Source: Topomyia yanbarensis
Taxonomy: Eukaryota; Arthropoda; Insecta; Diptera; Culicidae
Direction of reading: 5' to 3'
DNA length: 64,000 nucleotides
NCBI RefSeq assembly: GCF_030247195.1
Contig: NC_080672.1
Coordinates: forward strand, 162,119,839 to 162,183,838
Shown here: piece by piece, positions 51,752 to 64,000 of the stretch
How positions within the stretch are numbered: the stretch's first letter is position 1
Layout of the letters: every line of letters begins with the position of its first letter
Made by a program: the position numbers and the translations under genes
The notes under the pieces: generated by a model
The model's input: only the letters and a program-made list of their open reading frames with translations
The model's database searches: none
What the model was told of the DNA's origin: nothing

Positions 51752-53465
51752 TAAATTCGTAAATATAATGAAATCGATCACACAATACACGAATTCATTC
51801 GTCGTTTTCTGCAACGAACTATTTTCGTGCATTCTAAATAGTAGGTTTCGTTCATTTAATTGACAAGAATGGCCGCTTGGTGAACAAAATCTTTCGTAAA
51901 TTTTACACGTTTAATGTATACTGCACGAATGTTATCGTTGATAACGACATTATTTTTCGTGAATGAAACGAAATGTTTTGTTTATTTTAATAAACGTGTG
52001 TGTATATTACGAACGATTTCGTTGGTCGCATGAATTAATTTTGTTTATCTTAGAAAAGTGTTCGTATTTATTATCCTCTTATTGTTTTCAGTCGATCTTT
52101 TGGGATCGATGTTTGACAACATAGATTTTTTTTATTTAAAAAAATCGATGTGGCCAAATCGATTTTATTGTGGTACGAAGTAATGGCCGCTTGATGATCG
52201 AAAGTTTTCGCAAATTTTACATATTTAGTGTACATTACATGTATGTTATTGTTGAAAACGGCAATATTTTTCGGGAATGAAATGAAATGTTTCGTTTATT
52301 TTAATAAACAGTTGTGTGAATTACAAACGATTTCGTTGGTCGCACGAATTCATTTTGTACATCTTAGAAAAGTTTTCGTATTATTAGCCCCTTATTGTTT
52401 TCAGTCAATCATTTGGGATCGATGTTTGACAACATCGATTTTTTTTCTATTTAAAGAAATCCATGTGGCCAAATCGATTTTACTGTGGTACGAAGAAATG
52501 GCCGCTTGATGAACGAAAATTTTCGTGAATTTTACTTATTTAGGTTACATTGCACGAATGTAATCGTTGATAACGACATTATGAAACGAAATGTTTCGTG
52601 TATTTTAATGAACGTTTATGTATATTACAAACGATTCCGTTTGTCGCATTCGGTGTTTTAGGATCAATGTTTGACAGCACCGATTTTTTATTAATTAAAA
52701 AGATCGGTCTGGCAAATTCGATTCTATTTCAACCTGCTCATCATTATTGAGTACTAGAAAGATTGTGGTGTGAAGAAATGGACGCTTGATGAACAAAAGT
52801 TTTAGTAACTTTTACTTATCTAGTGTACATGGCACGAATGTTATCGTTGATAACGACATTATTTTTCGTGAATGAAATGAAATCATTCGTTTATTTCAAT
52901 AAATGTTTGTGTATATTACGAACGACTTCGTTGGTCGCACGAATTCATTTCGTTCATCTAAGAGAAATTTTCGTATTTAATAGCATATTCTTTTGACATT
53001 GCTCCGGCAGAGAAAGACTCAAAATTATTCATACAAAACCATCGATTTGCGATGGCTCAACTGAATCCGTACTGTTCCAGATTCTGGATCAACTAGAAGC
53101 GGAAGAGGTTTAGAAAATCTTCCTGAAACCGGCGGACACGGATACGGCTACTAAATAGTCAGACCGAGACCGTCGTGATCCTCAACAATTATATGACGTA
53201 TAGCAACAATGACTCCATATTGAAGCTCTGTTAACGTTGACGGTTCGACGAATGGTGCTCCTAAATATTATAAAGATATTCGTATATAGCAGCGAACAAT
53301 TCGTTTGCCGAATGAAGCTGTTTCGTAATAAGCCAATGAAAGTCGTTTCGTGGTTTTCACGAAAAACTCGTAATAAAAAATAAATGTGTTTCAATAGAAC
53401 TACGAACGATTAATTATATGTACGAAAAATTCGTATATTTTATGAAAATTATCTTTACGAACTAT
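51752..53465. mobile_element. inner element with tandem array, inside the hAT
   Basis: Sequence near 51752 ('attcgtaaat...acacgaattcattcgtcg') and near 53465 ('acgaaaaattcgtat...tttacgaac') are loosely inverted, suggesting its own ends. It encloses the tandem units at 51868-52990. No coding potential. Confidence 0.5.
51868..52990 (+). repeat. tandem repeat, about 280-324-bp units
   Basis: Units start 'aatgg.cgcttg.tga' at 51868, 52192, 52497 and 52777; the last is partial. Each carries 'gttatcgttga.aacg.cat', 'tttcgttggtcgca' and, in the first two, 'gggatcgatgtttgacaaca'. Units differ by point changes and deletions, so this is not very recent. Not coding. Confidence 0.9.
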
Positions 53466-53918
53466 GCTATATTTCACCCTAAGGAGGAAAATTTGGTAAA
53501 AACCAAAATTTCTCACTAGGTTGAAAATTTGTTGGTAAAACCAGTCTTTGCACTTGAGGGCACAAATCCTTATTTCATACTCAGTTGTTTCGGCTTCGCC
53601 TCATCAGAAACCGACACTAACTTATTGTCGGAATAGATTAGCGCCGCCTTGACGCAAATCCCTTAAAACTAAAACACACTTTGTGTTTCAATCGAACGTG
53701 ATGTCCCGACTATCCTTGCGACTTTTATTTTCGGTTGTTCAAATGTAAATGCTTGATTCTTAAAAAAAAACATTAAATTAACATAATAAATTCGATAAAA
53801 CGAAAAAAAAAAAACATTTAAGCCGGATGAAAATGATTTTGGAAAAAACCCGGTTAAAACCGAAAAATAAAACCCGGCAAGATGAGATTTTTCCCAGCGG
53901 TACATCACTGAGCACAAC

Positions 53919-56716
<2,798 letters not shown>

Positions 56717-56769
56717 CATTTAGCAATTACTCTGAAAACACAGGCTTGGATGGCCGAATGTCATATACC

Positions 56770-56890
56770 ATTCGATTCAGTTTGTCGAGTAGGGGTTTCG
56801 GGTCGGGTTCTGGGTTTTCAAACTAGATATTCACGGGCTCGGGTCGAATCCGGGGTTTTGACATTTTAAACTTTCGGGTTTGGGTCGGGT
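56770..56890 (+). repeat. 'cgggttcgggt' low-complexity block
   Basis: Repeated 'tcgggtcgggttc', 'gggctcgggtcg' and 'tttcgggtttggg' words. A related block lies at 60425-60550. Common-looking mosquito repeat end; class unknown. Confidence 0.55.
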
Positions 56891-57400
56891 TCGGTTTTTT
56901 TTTCAATTTCAGGTTTCGGTAAGGTTTGAGTTTTGAAAAAATCAATCACAACCATTTCTTGACGTTGTTTACATAATTATATACAACACCTAGTCTTTTT
57001 TATAGTAATGAACTTTACTTTGCGATACGAATGGATGACACTCATAAGCGTATTTAATTTCACCTAGAATTTCTATAATTCGTCATTGACTACAAAGGCG
57101 TTGTTAATTCAGAAATTTGGTGGTGCTTTGGCGGCATCATGGCGGTTCGGTTTTTTTTCAATTTCAGGTTTCGGTAAGGTTTGAGTTTTGAAAAAATCAA
57201 TCACAACCATTTCTTGACGTTGTTTACATAACTATATACAACACCTAGTCTTTTTTATAGTAATGAACTTTACTTCGCGATACGAATGGATGACACTCAT
57301 AAGCGTATTTAATTTCACCTAAAATTTCTATAATTCGTCATTGACTACAAAGGCGTTGTTAATTCAGAAATTTGGTGGTGCTTTGGCGGCATCATGGCGG
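56890..57400 (+). repeat. 256-bp tandem duplication
   Basis: Two units, 56890-57145 and 57146-57400, differ at only a few bases (attatat/actatat, tttgcga/ttcgcga, ctagaa/ctaaaa). Each begins ttcggttttttttcaatttc and ends ggcatcatggcgg. Recent, non-coding. Confidence 0.95.
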
Positions 57401-57518
57401 CTCAAATTGAGCAACATTTAAAAAGTCACATCGTCTTATTTATTTATTTTAAAAGCAGATAATTCAAGCAGCTTTATTCCAAAATTTATTTTCTAGGGCT
57501 GTATTTGTCCTATCAGAC

Positions 57519-57830
57519 TTAAGGGGTTACACCACTTCACAGTATTCCGAATCCAGAATTTCAAATGACAAAACATTTGAGACTAATCTACTGGTTCTAG
57601 AGCTTTCATGTCTTCGGAACAAATAATTTGTGTCAATAGAGGCATCTTTTGAGACGGGTGTTATTAAAGTGGTTCTATTTGTTTGTACGATCTGGAAATT
57701 ATTTTCGAAATAAGAAGAGATAGAACAGTCAAGTGTTCAGCAAAATTGTAGTGTACAACCTTTTTCAAGCAACTTTGCTGAGGACGTCATATTTGTAACT
57801 TTAATGGTTTTAGCACAAAAAGCTTAAGTC
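57519..57830. mobile_element. TTAA MITE, left end
   Basis: Begins ttaaggggttacaccact, as in the element at 20276-20887. No matching right end was seen downstream, so it is truncated or too diverged. Confidence 0.55.
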
Positions 57831-57984
57831 GCCGGTAAACTCCAAGCTTGCTTATATGACCCTTTCCACGCTTTTCTAAACTTTCTTCCTTCAACTACTT
57901 GCTCTCCCTTGAGTACTATGGCTCTTAATATTGAAAAATATTCTTCACTTTCCAGTCCCTTGCTAATTGAAAGTCGTTAAAACA

Positions 57985-58119
57985 TAATAACTAGATAACT
58001 AAATAACCATATAACTAAATATCTAAATAACTAAACAACAAAATAACTACATAAATAAATAAATAACTAAATAACTAAATAATTAAATAACTGAATAACT
58101 AAATAAGCAAATAACCAAA

Positions 58120-58150
<31 letters not shown>

Positions 58151-58432
58151 CTAAATAAATAAATAACTAAATAACTAAAAGATAAATAACTAAATAACTA
58201 AATAACTAAATAACTAAATAACTAAATAACTAAATAACTAAATAACTAAATAACTAAATAACTAAATAACTAAATAACTAAATAACTAAATAACTAAATA
58301 ACTAAATAAATAAATAACTAAATAACTAAATAACTAAATAACTAAATAACTAAATAACTAAATAACTAAATAACTAAATAACTAAATAACTAAATAACTA
58401 AATAACTAAATAACTAAATAACTAAATCAGTG
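57985..58432 (+). repeat. (AACTAAAT)n minisatellite
   Basis: An 8-bp unit, almost uniform at 58195-58430 and degenerate at the left, where aaataaat and aaccatat variants occur. Non-coding. Confidence 0.97.
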
Positions 58433-59283
58433 GTACATATATCAAACAACAACTTTCTGTCAGATTGTTCCCGGGCTGGGCCGTCGCATGATCCGGATTC
58501 CTTTATGAAAATATATGAATCTCCACGTTCTTGAGCAGTTGATCGCAAAAGTACGGTGTTTTTTGTTGAAACCCTTAGCGGATTTGTAAAAAGTTTGGAG
58601 TCATTTGTAAAAGTTTTGAGTTCACTCCATTAGAGATATCGAAGTATTTCTACTGGCGCACCTACCGTACTACCTGAAGCATAAAAGCAATTATATACCC
58701 CATCATAGACGATCGTCCTAATGCTAATGATGTGACATCAAGAACGCATAAAAAAATCTTGATTGGCACCCTTCGACACAAGTTTGACCGTACCAACCAA
58801 TAGCGCGGGAGACGTCGTGTTAACGTTCGAATTGCCAATATCCATAGCCTGATTTTATACATGTAATAAATTATACGAAATTGCTCTTGCAGGAATGATA
58901 TTTCATAAAAAAAAATTTGGTTAAGAGCGACGGGCAAAGTTGTGGAAAACTGAAACATTTTTAAGAATTCTGTTTCCCCATGAGTTGGCCTCCGATTTAT
59001 TCTACTTACCGGTTAAGAAATTGACGATTTATAAGTTCTTCAGAATACTACAAATTCCACGTTCAATAAAAGTAAATATAAATGCGAATTCCACTCACCA
59101 GTTAATCGTTGTGCCAAAGACAGATTAAACTGGACGCGTATGGTGCTACTTCAAGTTCGGGTAATTCTATCATTCTTGGATAAGCTTACCCGAGTAGAAA
59201 AAACTGAGAAATACTAAATTCAAATGTTCCATACAGTGCTGCTAATCTTCAAGAGGTTTGTTTGAACTTGAAGGAGGAACGAA
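58433..59283. other. no feature seen
   Basis: Frame 58662-58958 (minus) has no recognisable domain. No repeat ends. Confidence 0.4.
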
Positions 59284-59660
59284 TCTCAAATCATGCCCTA
59301 CTATGTTCAGATCGAAGTTGCATCATTCATTCAAACATCCGAGCTGTTCAATCATTTTCCATTCATTTTCAATTTCATTGACCATGTGAATATCTCTCTA
59401 CTGGGATATTGACTAGGTTTTTCAAGCAAAACTACTCAGAATATACTTCTTACTGTTCATGTATACTTCACAATGCAAAACGTATCAACATTTAACCTAA
59501 ACTGGCATCTACAAGGCAATTTGAAATGAAGACGTACGGTTTCGTCATGGAAATCTAGCCAACTTGAAAGTGAATGATTGAAGGAGGCTTTGAATTTGAA
59601 TCATGGTTAGGGTTGCTTTGAATTGAAAGTTGGCACTTGAAAATGAAAATTTGCATTACT
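59284..59660 (+). repeat. dispersed repeat, copy 2
   Basis: Partner of 28247-28566, somewhat longer because of internal extra sequence near 59480-59560. Confidence 0.75.
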
Positions 59661-59915
59661 GATTTCATACCAACGACTAAATACCATATTATGGTGTTAA
59701 TAAGCTCTACGTAGGAGGTAAAATACCAAAAAATAATGACACAGACATGTTCTACGAATAACTAGTTGATAAAGAAGTGAGTTATAATAAAACATTTTTC
59801 AATCCTCCAATATCAAAATTCATTGTATGGAGGTATTCAATAAGGTCTTGATTTGGTATTTGCAAAAATCGCAGGAATACAGAATCAATACTACAAAAAA
59901 GAATTATACGTCATT

Positions 59916-59968
59916 GAGGTATTAAGCAGATATTGTAAAATGTTTCTCCATTACCTGCTTAATACCTC
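59916..59968. repeat. hairpin, 14-bp stem
   Basis: gaggtattaagcag (59916-59929) pairs with ctgcttaatacctc (59955-59968), loop 25 bases. Confidence 0.8.
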
Positions 59969-60019
59969 ATTGAGGTATACAATTGGTTGATTACAAATAC
60001 TATTTTATTTTATTATTTT

Positions 60020-60167
60020 CGTTCAATATTTTCGTCAATACGAGCATTGACGATATTGCTTCAATACATCAATCCCATTTAAAATATACATCGTCAATAC
60101 AACTTGTTACCATTACACGTACAATACTTTAGTCAATACTGTCTAGTATTGACAAAAATATTGAACG
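60020..60167. mobile_element. small inverted-repeat element
   Basis: 22-bp stems 60020-60041 and 60146-60167 with one mismatch. The inside repeats 'gtcaatac' several times. A 148-bp MITE-like palindrome without a readable target duplication. Confidence 0.65.
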
Positions 60168-60424
60168 TGTAAGGCCCGCTTGAGAGTGTATGATGTGTAC
60201 GGATCGACAAGCAAAAATGTATCGGCCTCGCAAGGCATTCACTGAACTAAATTTGCCACGAATAGACGTGTCCGTGTGGTGTGCTAGTCGACTTTCCGAA
60301 ATTTACGACAAATAGTATGCTCGAGTAATTGGCCAGTTATTTTCTCATAATCGAGTAGAATACAGCTTGGGTGCCCAAAAATTAAAAATTTTCGAGATCT
60401 TTAGTTGATTCTCCGTATTAACAA

Positions 60425-60550
60425 GTCGGATCAGGTTTCTCAAATTTCAAAATGTCGGGTTCGGGTTTGGGTTTTCAAATTTTAAAATTTTCGGGCTCAG
60501 GATTTACAAAATTTTCATTCTCAGGTTGGATTTTTCAATTTTAAAATGTT
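60425..60550 (+). repeat. second 'cgggttcgggt' block
   Basis: 'gtcgggttcgggtttggg' and 'tttcgggctcagg' words, as at 56770-56890. Confidence 0.5.
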
Positions 60551-60571
60551 CGAGCTTAGTTATTATGTTAT

Positions 60572-62317
60572 TATTATGTTGAATTAAAGGTAATTGAATG
60601 CACTTTTGATCGTTAGAACATTTTGTTTTAAATCGACTACTGGTTCTGACGTTATTTACGAATCTATTGATCTTTTTATTAATTTTTCGTCATTTTTTAA
60701 AGTAAAATGAGTGTGTGATCAATATTTTCGGCAAGATAAAGCAATCCTAAACATTATATTTTTATGGGAAATTAAAGCCTGGCAGTAACCAATGAAAATA
60801 AGCACTTGTTAGTTTGAATCCGATGAAAATTGCGAAAATCATTTAATTTTTTGTAACATGTCAATCTTCGTGTTTCTCTGGGTCAAATTATTGAACCGTC
60901 TCGATTCCAATTTTTTCTAGGGCTTGTTTAATAACATATTAGGGACTCTCTGTCAGAATTCTGTTAAACAAATAAATGGAAGAATTTTGAAATAATTTAA
61001 TGTGGGGTAACATTCGAACTTGTTTATCCAAATGATTAAAGACTTCTGATAACAATAATTTCAGGCTCAATGAAATTATAAGTCATCGAATGATTGGTAT
61101 GCAATACTGCGTGTAATATTTACAAGTGTATTACATAAAATAACACACTTATGATACAAAATTCGTTGTAAACTAAACCCGCATACGTTATAAAATTCGT
61201 ATTTTGAAACGCTAGCTGCTCAATTAGGTTTTATACAAGATTAATACAAACTATACGAATCCGTAGAAATATGTGATACTACATACGTCAAGTATTATAA
61301 AATTAATAATTTGTAAAACTTTTAATTTGTGTTTCTTCCTAGAACATCTAGCAGTTCGTGTTTTGAAACTATGTAGGACATCGAACAAGACTTATTTTAG
61401 GTTTAAAATCTCAAAATCTGAACTTAACAATGATTTGAAGAACGTAGAATATTTTGTAGTTGCACTTAGATGTTTTACGAAATATATTGTAGTATGTTGA
61501 AGTTTTGTGACCCAGTACAACAAAATCGTTACATCATAGAAGTCAATATGAATCCAATATTATTTCAAATTATAAACTTCTAGACGTTTTAATAATGTAA
61601 AATGAATTGTTAGTAGAACAAAACATGGCGAAGTAGGTGGATAAGTCATCATTCGTGAAGCTAGTGCCCGAATTTAGCGTTTTGCACAGTCATAAGCTTC
61701 CGATGTGTGTATCAAGGCATTATGGAGCGTGCAGTTTACAATGTGTTTTGTACATATACGATTCTGTACATGTAAATATTATGCGTATTTTTTAATGCCG
61801 AATTTTTGGTGACATTACTATATTACATTACACCGAAGCTGAAATTATTGTTATCAGAAGTCCTTAATCATTTGGATAAACGAGTTCGAATATTACCCAC
61901 CATTAAATTCTTCCATTTGCTTGTTCAACAGAATTCTGACAGAGAATCCCACATATATTATTAAACAAGCCCGAGAAAAAATTGGAATCAACCCGGTTCA
62001 ATAAGTTGACCCAGGGAAACACAAAATTGCCATTTTACAAAAAATTGAATAACTTTCGCAATTTTCATCGGATTTAAACTAGTTAGTGCTTTTTCACTGG
62101 TTATTAGCAGGCTTTAATTTCCCATAAAAATATAATTTTTGGGATTGCTTTATCTTGCCGAAAATATTGACCGCACGCTCATTTTTGTTCAAAAAACGAC
62201 GAAAAATTAAGAAAAAGTTCAATAGATTCGTAAATAACGTCAGAACCAGTAGTCGCACTAAAACAAAATGTTCTAACGATTGAAAGTGCATTCAGTTACC
62301 TTTAATTCAACATAATA
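60572..62317. mobile_element. 1.75-kb fold-back element, arms near 0.5 kb
   Basis: Left arm 60572-61067 and right arm 61837-62317 are inverted copies. Examples are 'tattatgttgaattaaagg' at the left against its complement at the right end, and 'acttctgataacaataattt' near 61042 against its complement near 61845. Arms have drifted by scattered changes. The loop (61068-61836) is AT-rich with one motif-free frame (61273-61500). No transposase; target duplication not resolved. Confidence 0.9.
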
Positions 62318-63506
62318 TAACCTCATATCGATGCATACAACCGAAGATATTTGGATTTTAGTTTTAAAGGTAAAATTAATTTTTCACTGTAACTCGAAAA
62401 CTGTTCTACTGTACATTTTTGGACCTCATTTTCGGATTCAGCACACGATTTTACGTTGAAAATGACCGCTAGTTTATTTAGTTCAGAAATGCTGTAAACT
62501 AGTGTAGTCGGATGGCACGAGAGTTCAATAGTGATGTTTTTATTTTCATCTGTTAAAACGCATTGAAAAATAAATTGCTAATTTTATAAACTTAATAAAT
62601 ATTATAATTATGTGTTATTTGATCTAATGAAAAGTAAATTTGATTCAGAAAATTTGTTTTCTACCTGTGGAAAAATATATAGAAGGCAAATTTCACTTAA
62701 AATTCGTTCTTCCGGTCTCAGAATTCTCCATTTTGACACATAGACGCACTCCCCTGTCCATTGTCAAAAACTATTCATTTCACTTCCACTCCAAAAATCA
62801 TTTAGCTAAATCATTATCAAAAGAAGTTTCTCACAATAAGTATGTATAATATAATCAACCCCGATTTTGCATCTTTTCTATCGTGCCTGATTTTCTCAAC
62901 TTCTCAATCGCGATCGAAAAAAATCATAATCATGCCGTGATCACAGGCGGTGATAATGAAGCAATGATTTTTTATTAGCATATTATCACTTCAGCGAAAA
63001 TCACTAGTGATTTTTTTTATGGATCTGATCATAGCACAGCGTGGTCGCTAGTATAGGTGCTTACTGTTTTACCTCTTTCGCTCTCACATAATTTATGGAA
63101 GTTTGCAGATATATATTGAATTTTTAACTTTCGTTCAGCAAGGACTGCGGCAATCCAATTCAATGCCTTGTGTCTACACACACAAAGAAAATAGTCAAAA
63201 ATTCAAGAAAAACACACCGACGGCCACAGCTAAGCGGAAAAACAGAGTCTTGTTTTTCTTTCATTTTAGTTCCAAGCAAAGCACTTTCGCTTCCGCAGGG
63301 AAGCAGTTATTTTTCTACTTTCGACGATAGCAAGTGTGTTTCCATGTTCTTTCTGTCAATTCTGTGGAGGCACAGTTTTTCTGGTTAGTCGTCTGGTTAG
63401 CTTATTTCGAGGTTTGTATTCTCGCTCCATCAGTATTTAATATTAGTACTGTTGGGAAATTATTGACGCGTTCGTTGATATGCGAAAGTGAATACACTCC
63501 GGTTTA
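62318..63506. other. no gene recognised
   Basis: Short plus-strand frames (62640-62849, 63103-63330, 63170-63388) lack motifs. 'tcactagtgatttttt' near 63001 is a small palindrome. Confidence 0.4.
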
Positions 63507-63617
63507 TTTTTACGCGGATTTTGAAAATTACGCCGTCTTCATTTACGCGGATTTTCAATTACGCGGATTTCAAAATTTACGCGGATTTTGAAATTTACGC
63601 TGTTTCATTTACGCGAT
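63507..63617 (+). repeat. short 'tttacgcggattt' tandem array
   Basis: Five to six imperfect units of about 18-24 bases built on 'tacgcggattt' (near 63509, 63541, 63559, 63578), then 'acgctg' and 'acgcga' variants. Confidence 0.8.
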
Positions 63618-64000
63618 CTGTATCCCCCGCATAAAAAAACCTGAGTATTTAATATTTCAACCATGCAACCATGTGTACCACTCGAAAAAAAGAATCGCCT
63701 CTTGCTCGATTCATGGATTCATTTGGAAAGATTAAAGCAATACCGTAAAACGGGGGAATATCGATCAATTTTTCTACATTTTTTTGAAAATTAAATTTTT
63801 TAATGTAGAATACATTTAAGCTTTCAATATAGGCGTTTCAAAATATCGGCTGCGGCGCCGCGTCAGATTTTGAACGTTAATAACTTTTATCATACTTAAC
63901 AGAATGATTTGATTTTTAGGCCAATTTGTTGAAAATATGTTCCTCTATGCTGTATTAAAATTTAGAGTATGTATAACATGCACTAAGAAAAAAAATGTGT
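63618..64000. other. no feature seen
   Basis: AT-rich end of the window; 'gctgcggcgccgcg' near 63850 is the only GC-rich word. Confidence 0.4.

Larger units (their letters stand above)
51312..53910. mobile_element. non-autonomous hAT element, 8-bp duplication
   Basis: Ends cagtgatgtacc and its exact complement ggtacatcactg, flanked by the exact 8-bp repeat agcacaac at 51304-51311 and 53911-53918. CAGTG-type ends and 8-bp duplications are diagnostic of hAT. At 2.6 kb it holds no transposase. The outer parts have 'gggcaaaaaacccaag' and 'aaaacccggttaaaaccg' phrases. The middle is a separate repeat block. Confidence 0.93.

Noticed and set aside
51868..52990. Tandem units as a coding array
   Set aside because: Frames are broken in every unit; no conserved translation.
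58195..58430. CRISPR-like periodic array
   Set aside because: An 8-bp unit without spacers; a simple minisatellite in a eukaryotic context.

Overview
The window looks like intergenic DNA from a culicine mosquito, most likely Aedes. The reasons are a Feilai-like tRNA-derived SINE, an IS630-Tc1-mariner element of the mosquito DD37E type, gag-like ORF1 relics of LINEs, and the very dense nested MITEs. These are family-level assignments from recognition; no database search was run. There is no bacterial gene organisation, no rRNA, no functional tRNA and no CRISPR array. No host gene can be called with confidence. The best candidate is a short cysteine-rich reading frame with a signal-peptide-like start (8998-9330, minus).

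Layout. 0-6.5 kb: a MITE, a SINE, an ORF1-only retroposon (copy 1), a repeat segment that recurs at 35.8-37.9 kb, a MITE inside it, and a nested fold-back element. 7.2-8.4 kb: a nearly complete but frameshifted DD37E transposon with TIRs and TA duplications. 9-12.4 kb: the cysteine-rich frame, a TIR element, and a TA-flanked element carrying a GC-rich cargo with splice-like signals. 14.5-19.1 kb: a second ORF1-only retroposon broken up by a retroposon, a near-perfect palindrome, a 5'-truncated LINE with a 631-codon reverse transcriptase frame, and a (TA)n array. 19-25 kb: a mosquito repeat family, a TTAA MITE, a (TA)n-linked fold-back, and a 36-bp TIR element. 25.3-27.2 kb: a SINE split by a 1.46-kb fold-back element with an exact 8-bp target duplication.

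28-41 kb is mainly non-coding repeat: a decayed copy of that fold-back, a GGGT MITE, a solo LTR with 5-bp duplication, a 96-bp hairpin MITE, a mariner relic and a TTAA MITE. 41.6-44.1 kb holds the clearest nest: a repeat of the 19-kb type, containing a full-length ORF1-only retroposon with 11-bp duplication, itself containing a TA-flanked MITE. 47.2-48.7 kb has a mariner relic cut by a pogo-like element that abuts a (TA)n array. 50-54 kb has a TIR element and a 2.6-kb non-autonomous hAT element (8-bp duplication) enclosing a roughly 300-bp tandem repeat. 56.5-64 kb has (TA)n, a 256-bp tandem duplication, an 8-bp minisatellite, a 1.75-kb fold-back with arms near 0.5 kb, and a small 'tacgcgga' array.

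The elements work as layers, so relative ages can be read from who interrupts whom. The most notable point is the ORF1-only retroposons: three copies run from a CCHC gag-like ORF straight into a 3' tail with no reverse transcriptase. One is bounded by a target duplication and has an empty-site paralogue in this same window, so it appears to be a 'half-LINE' family moved in trans.
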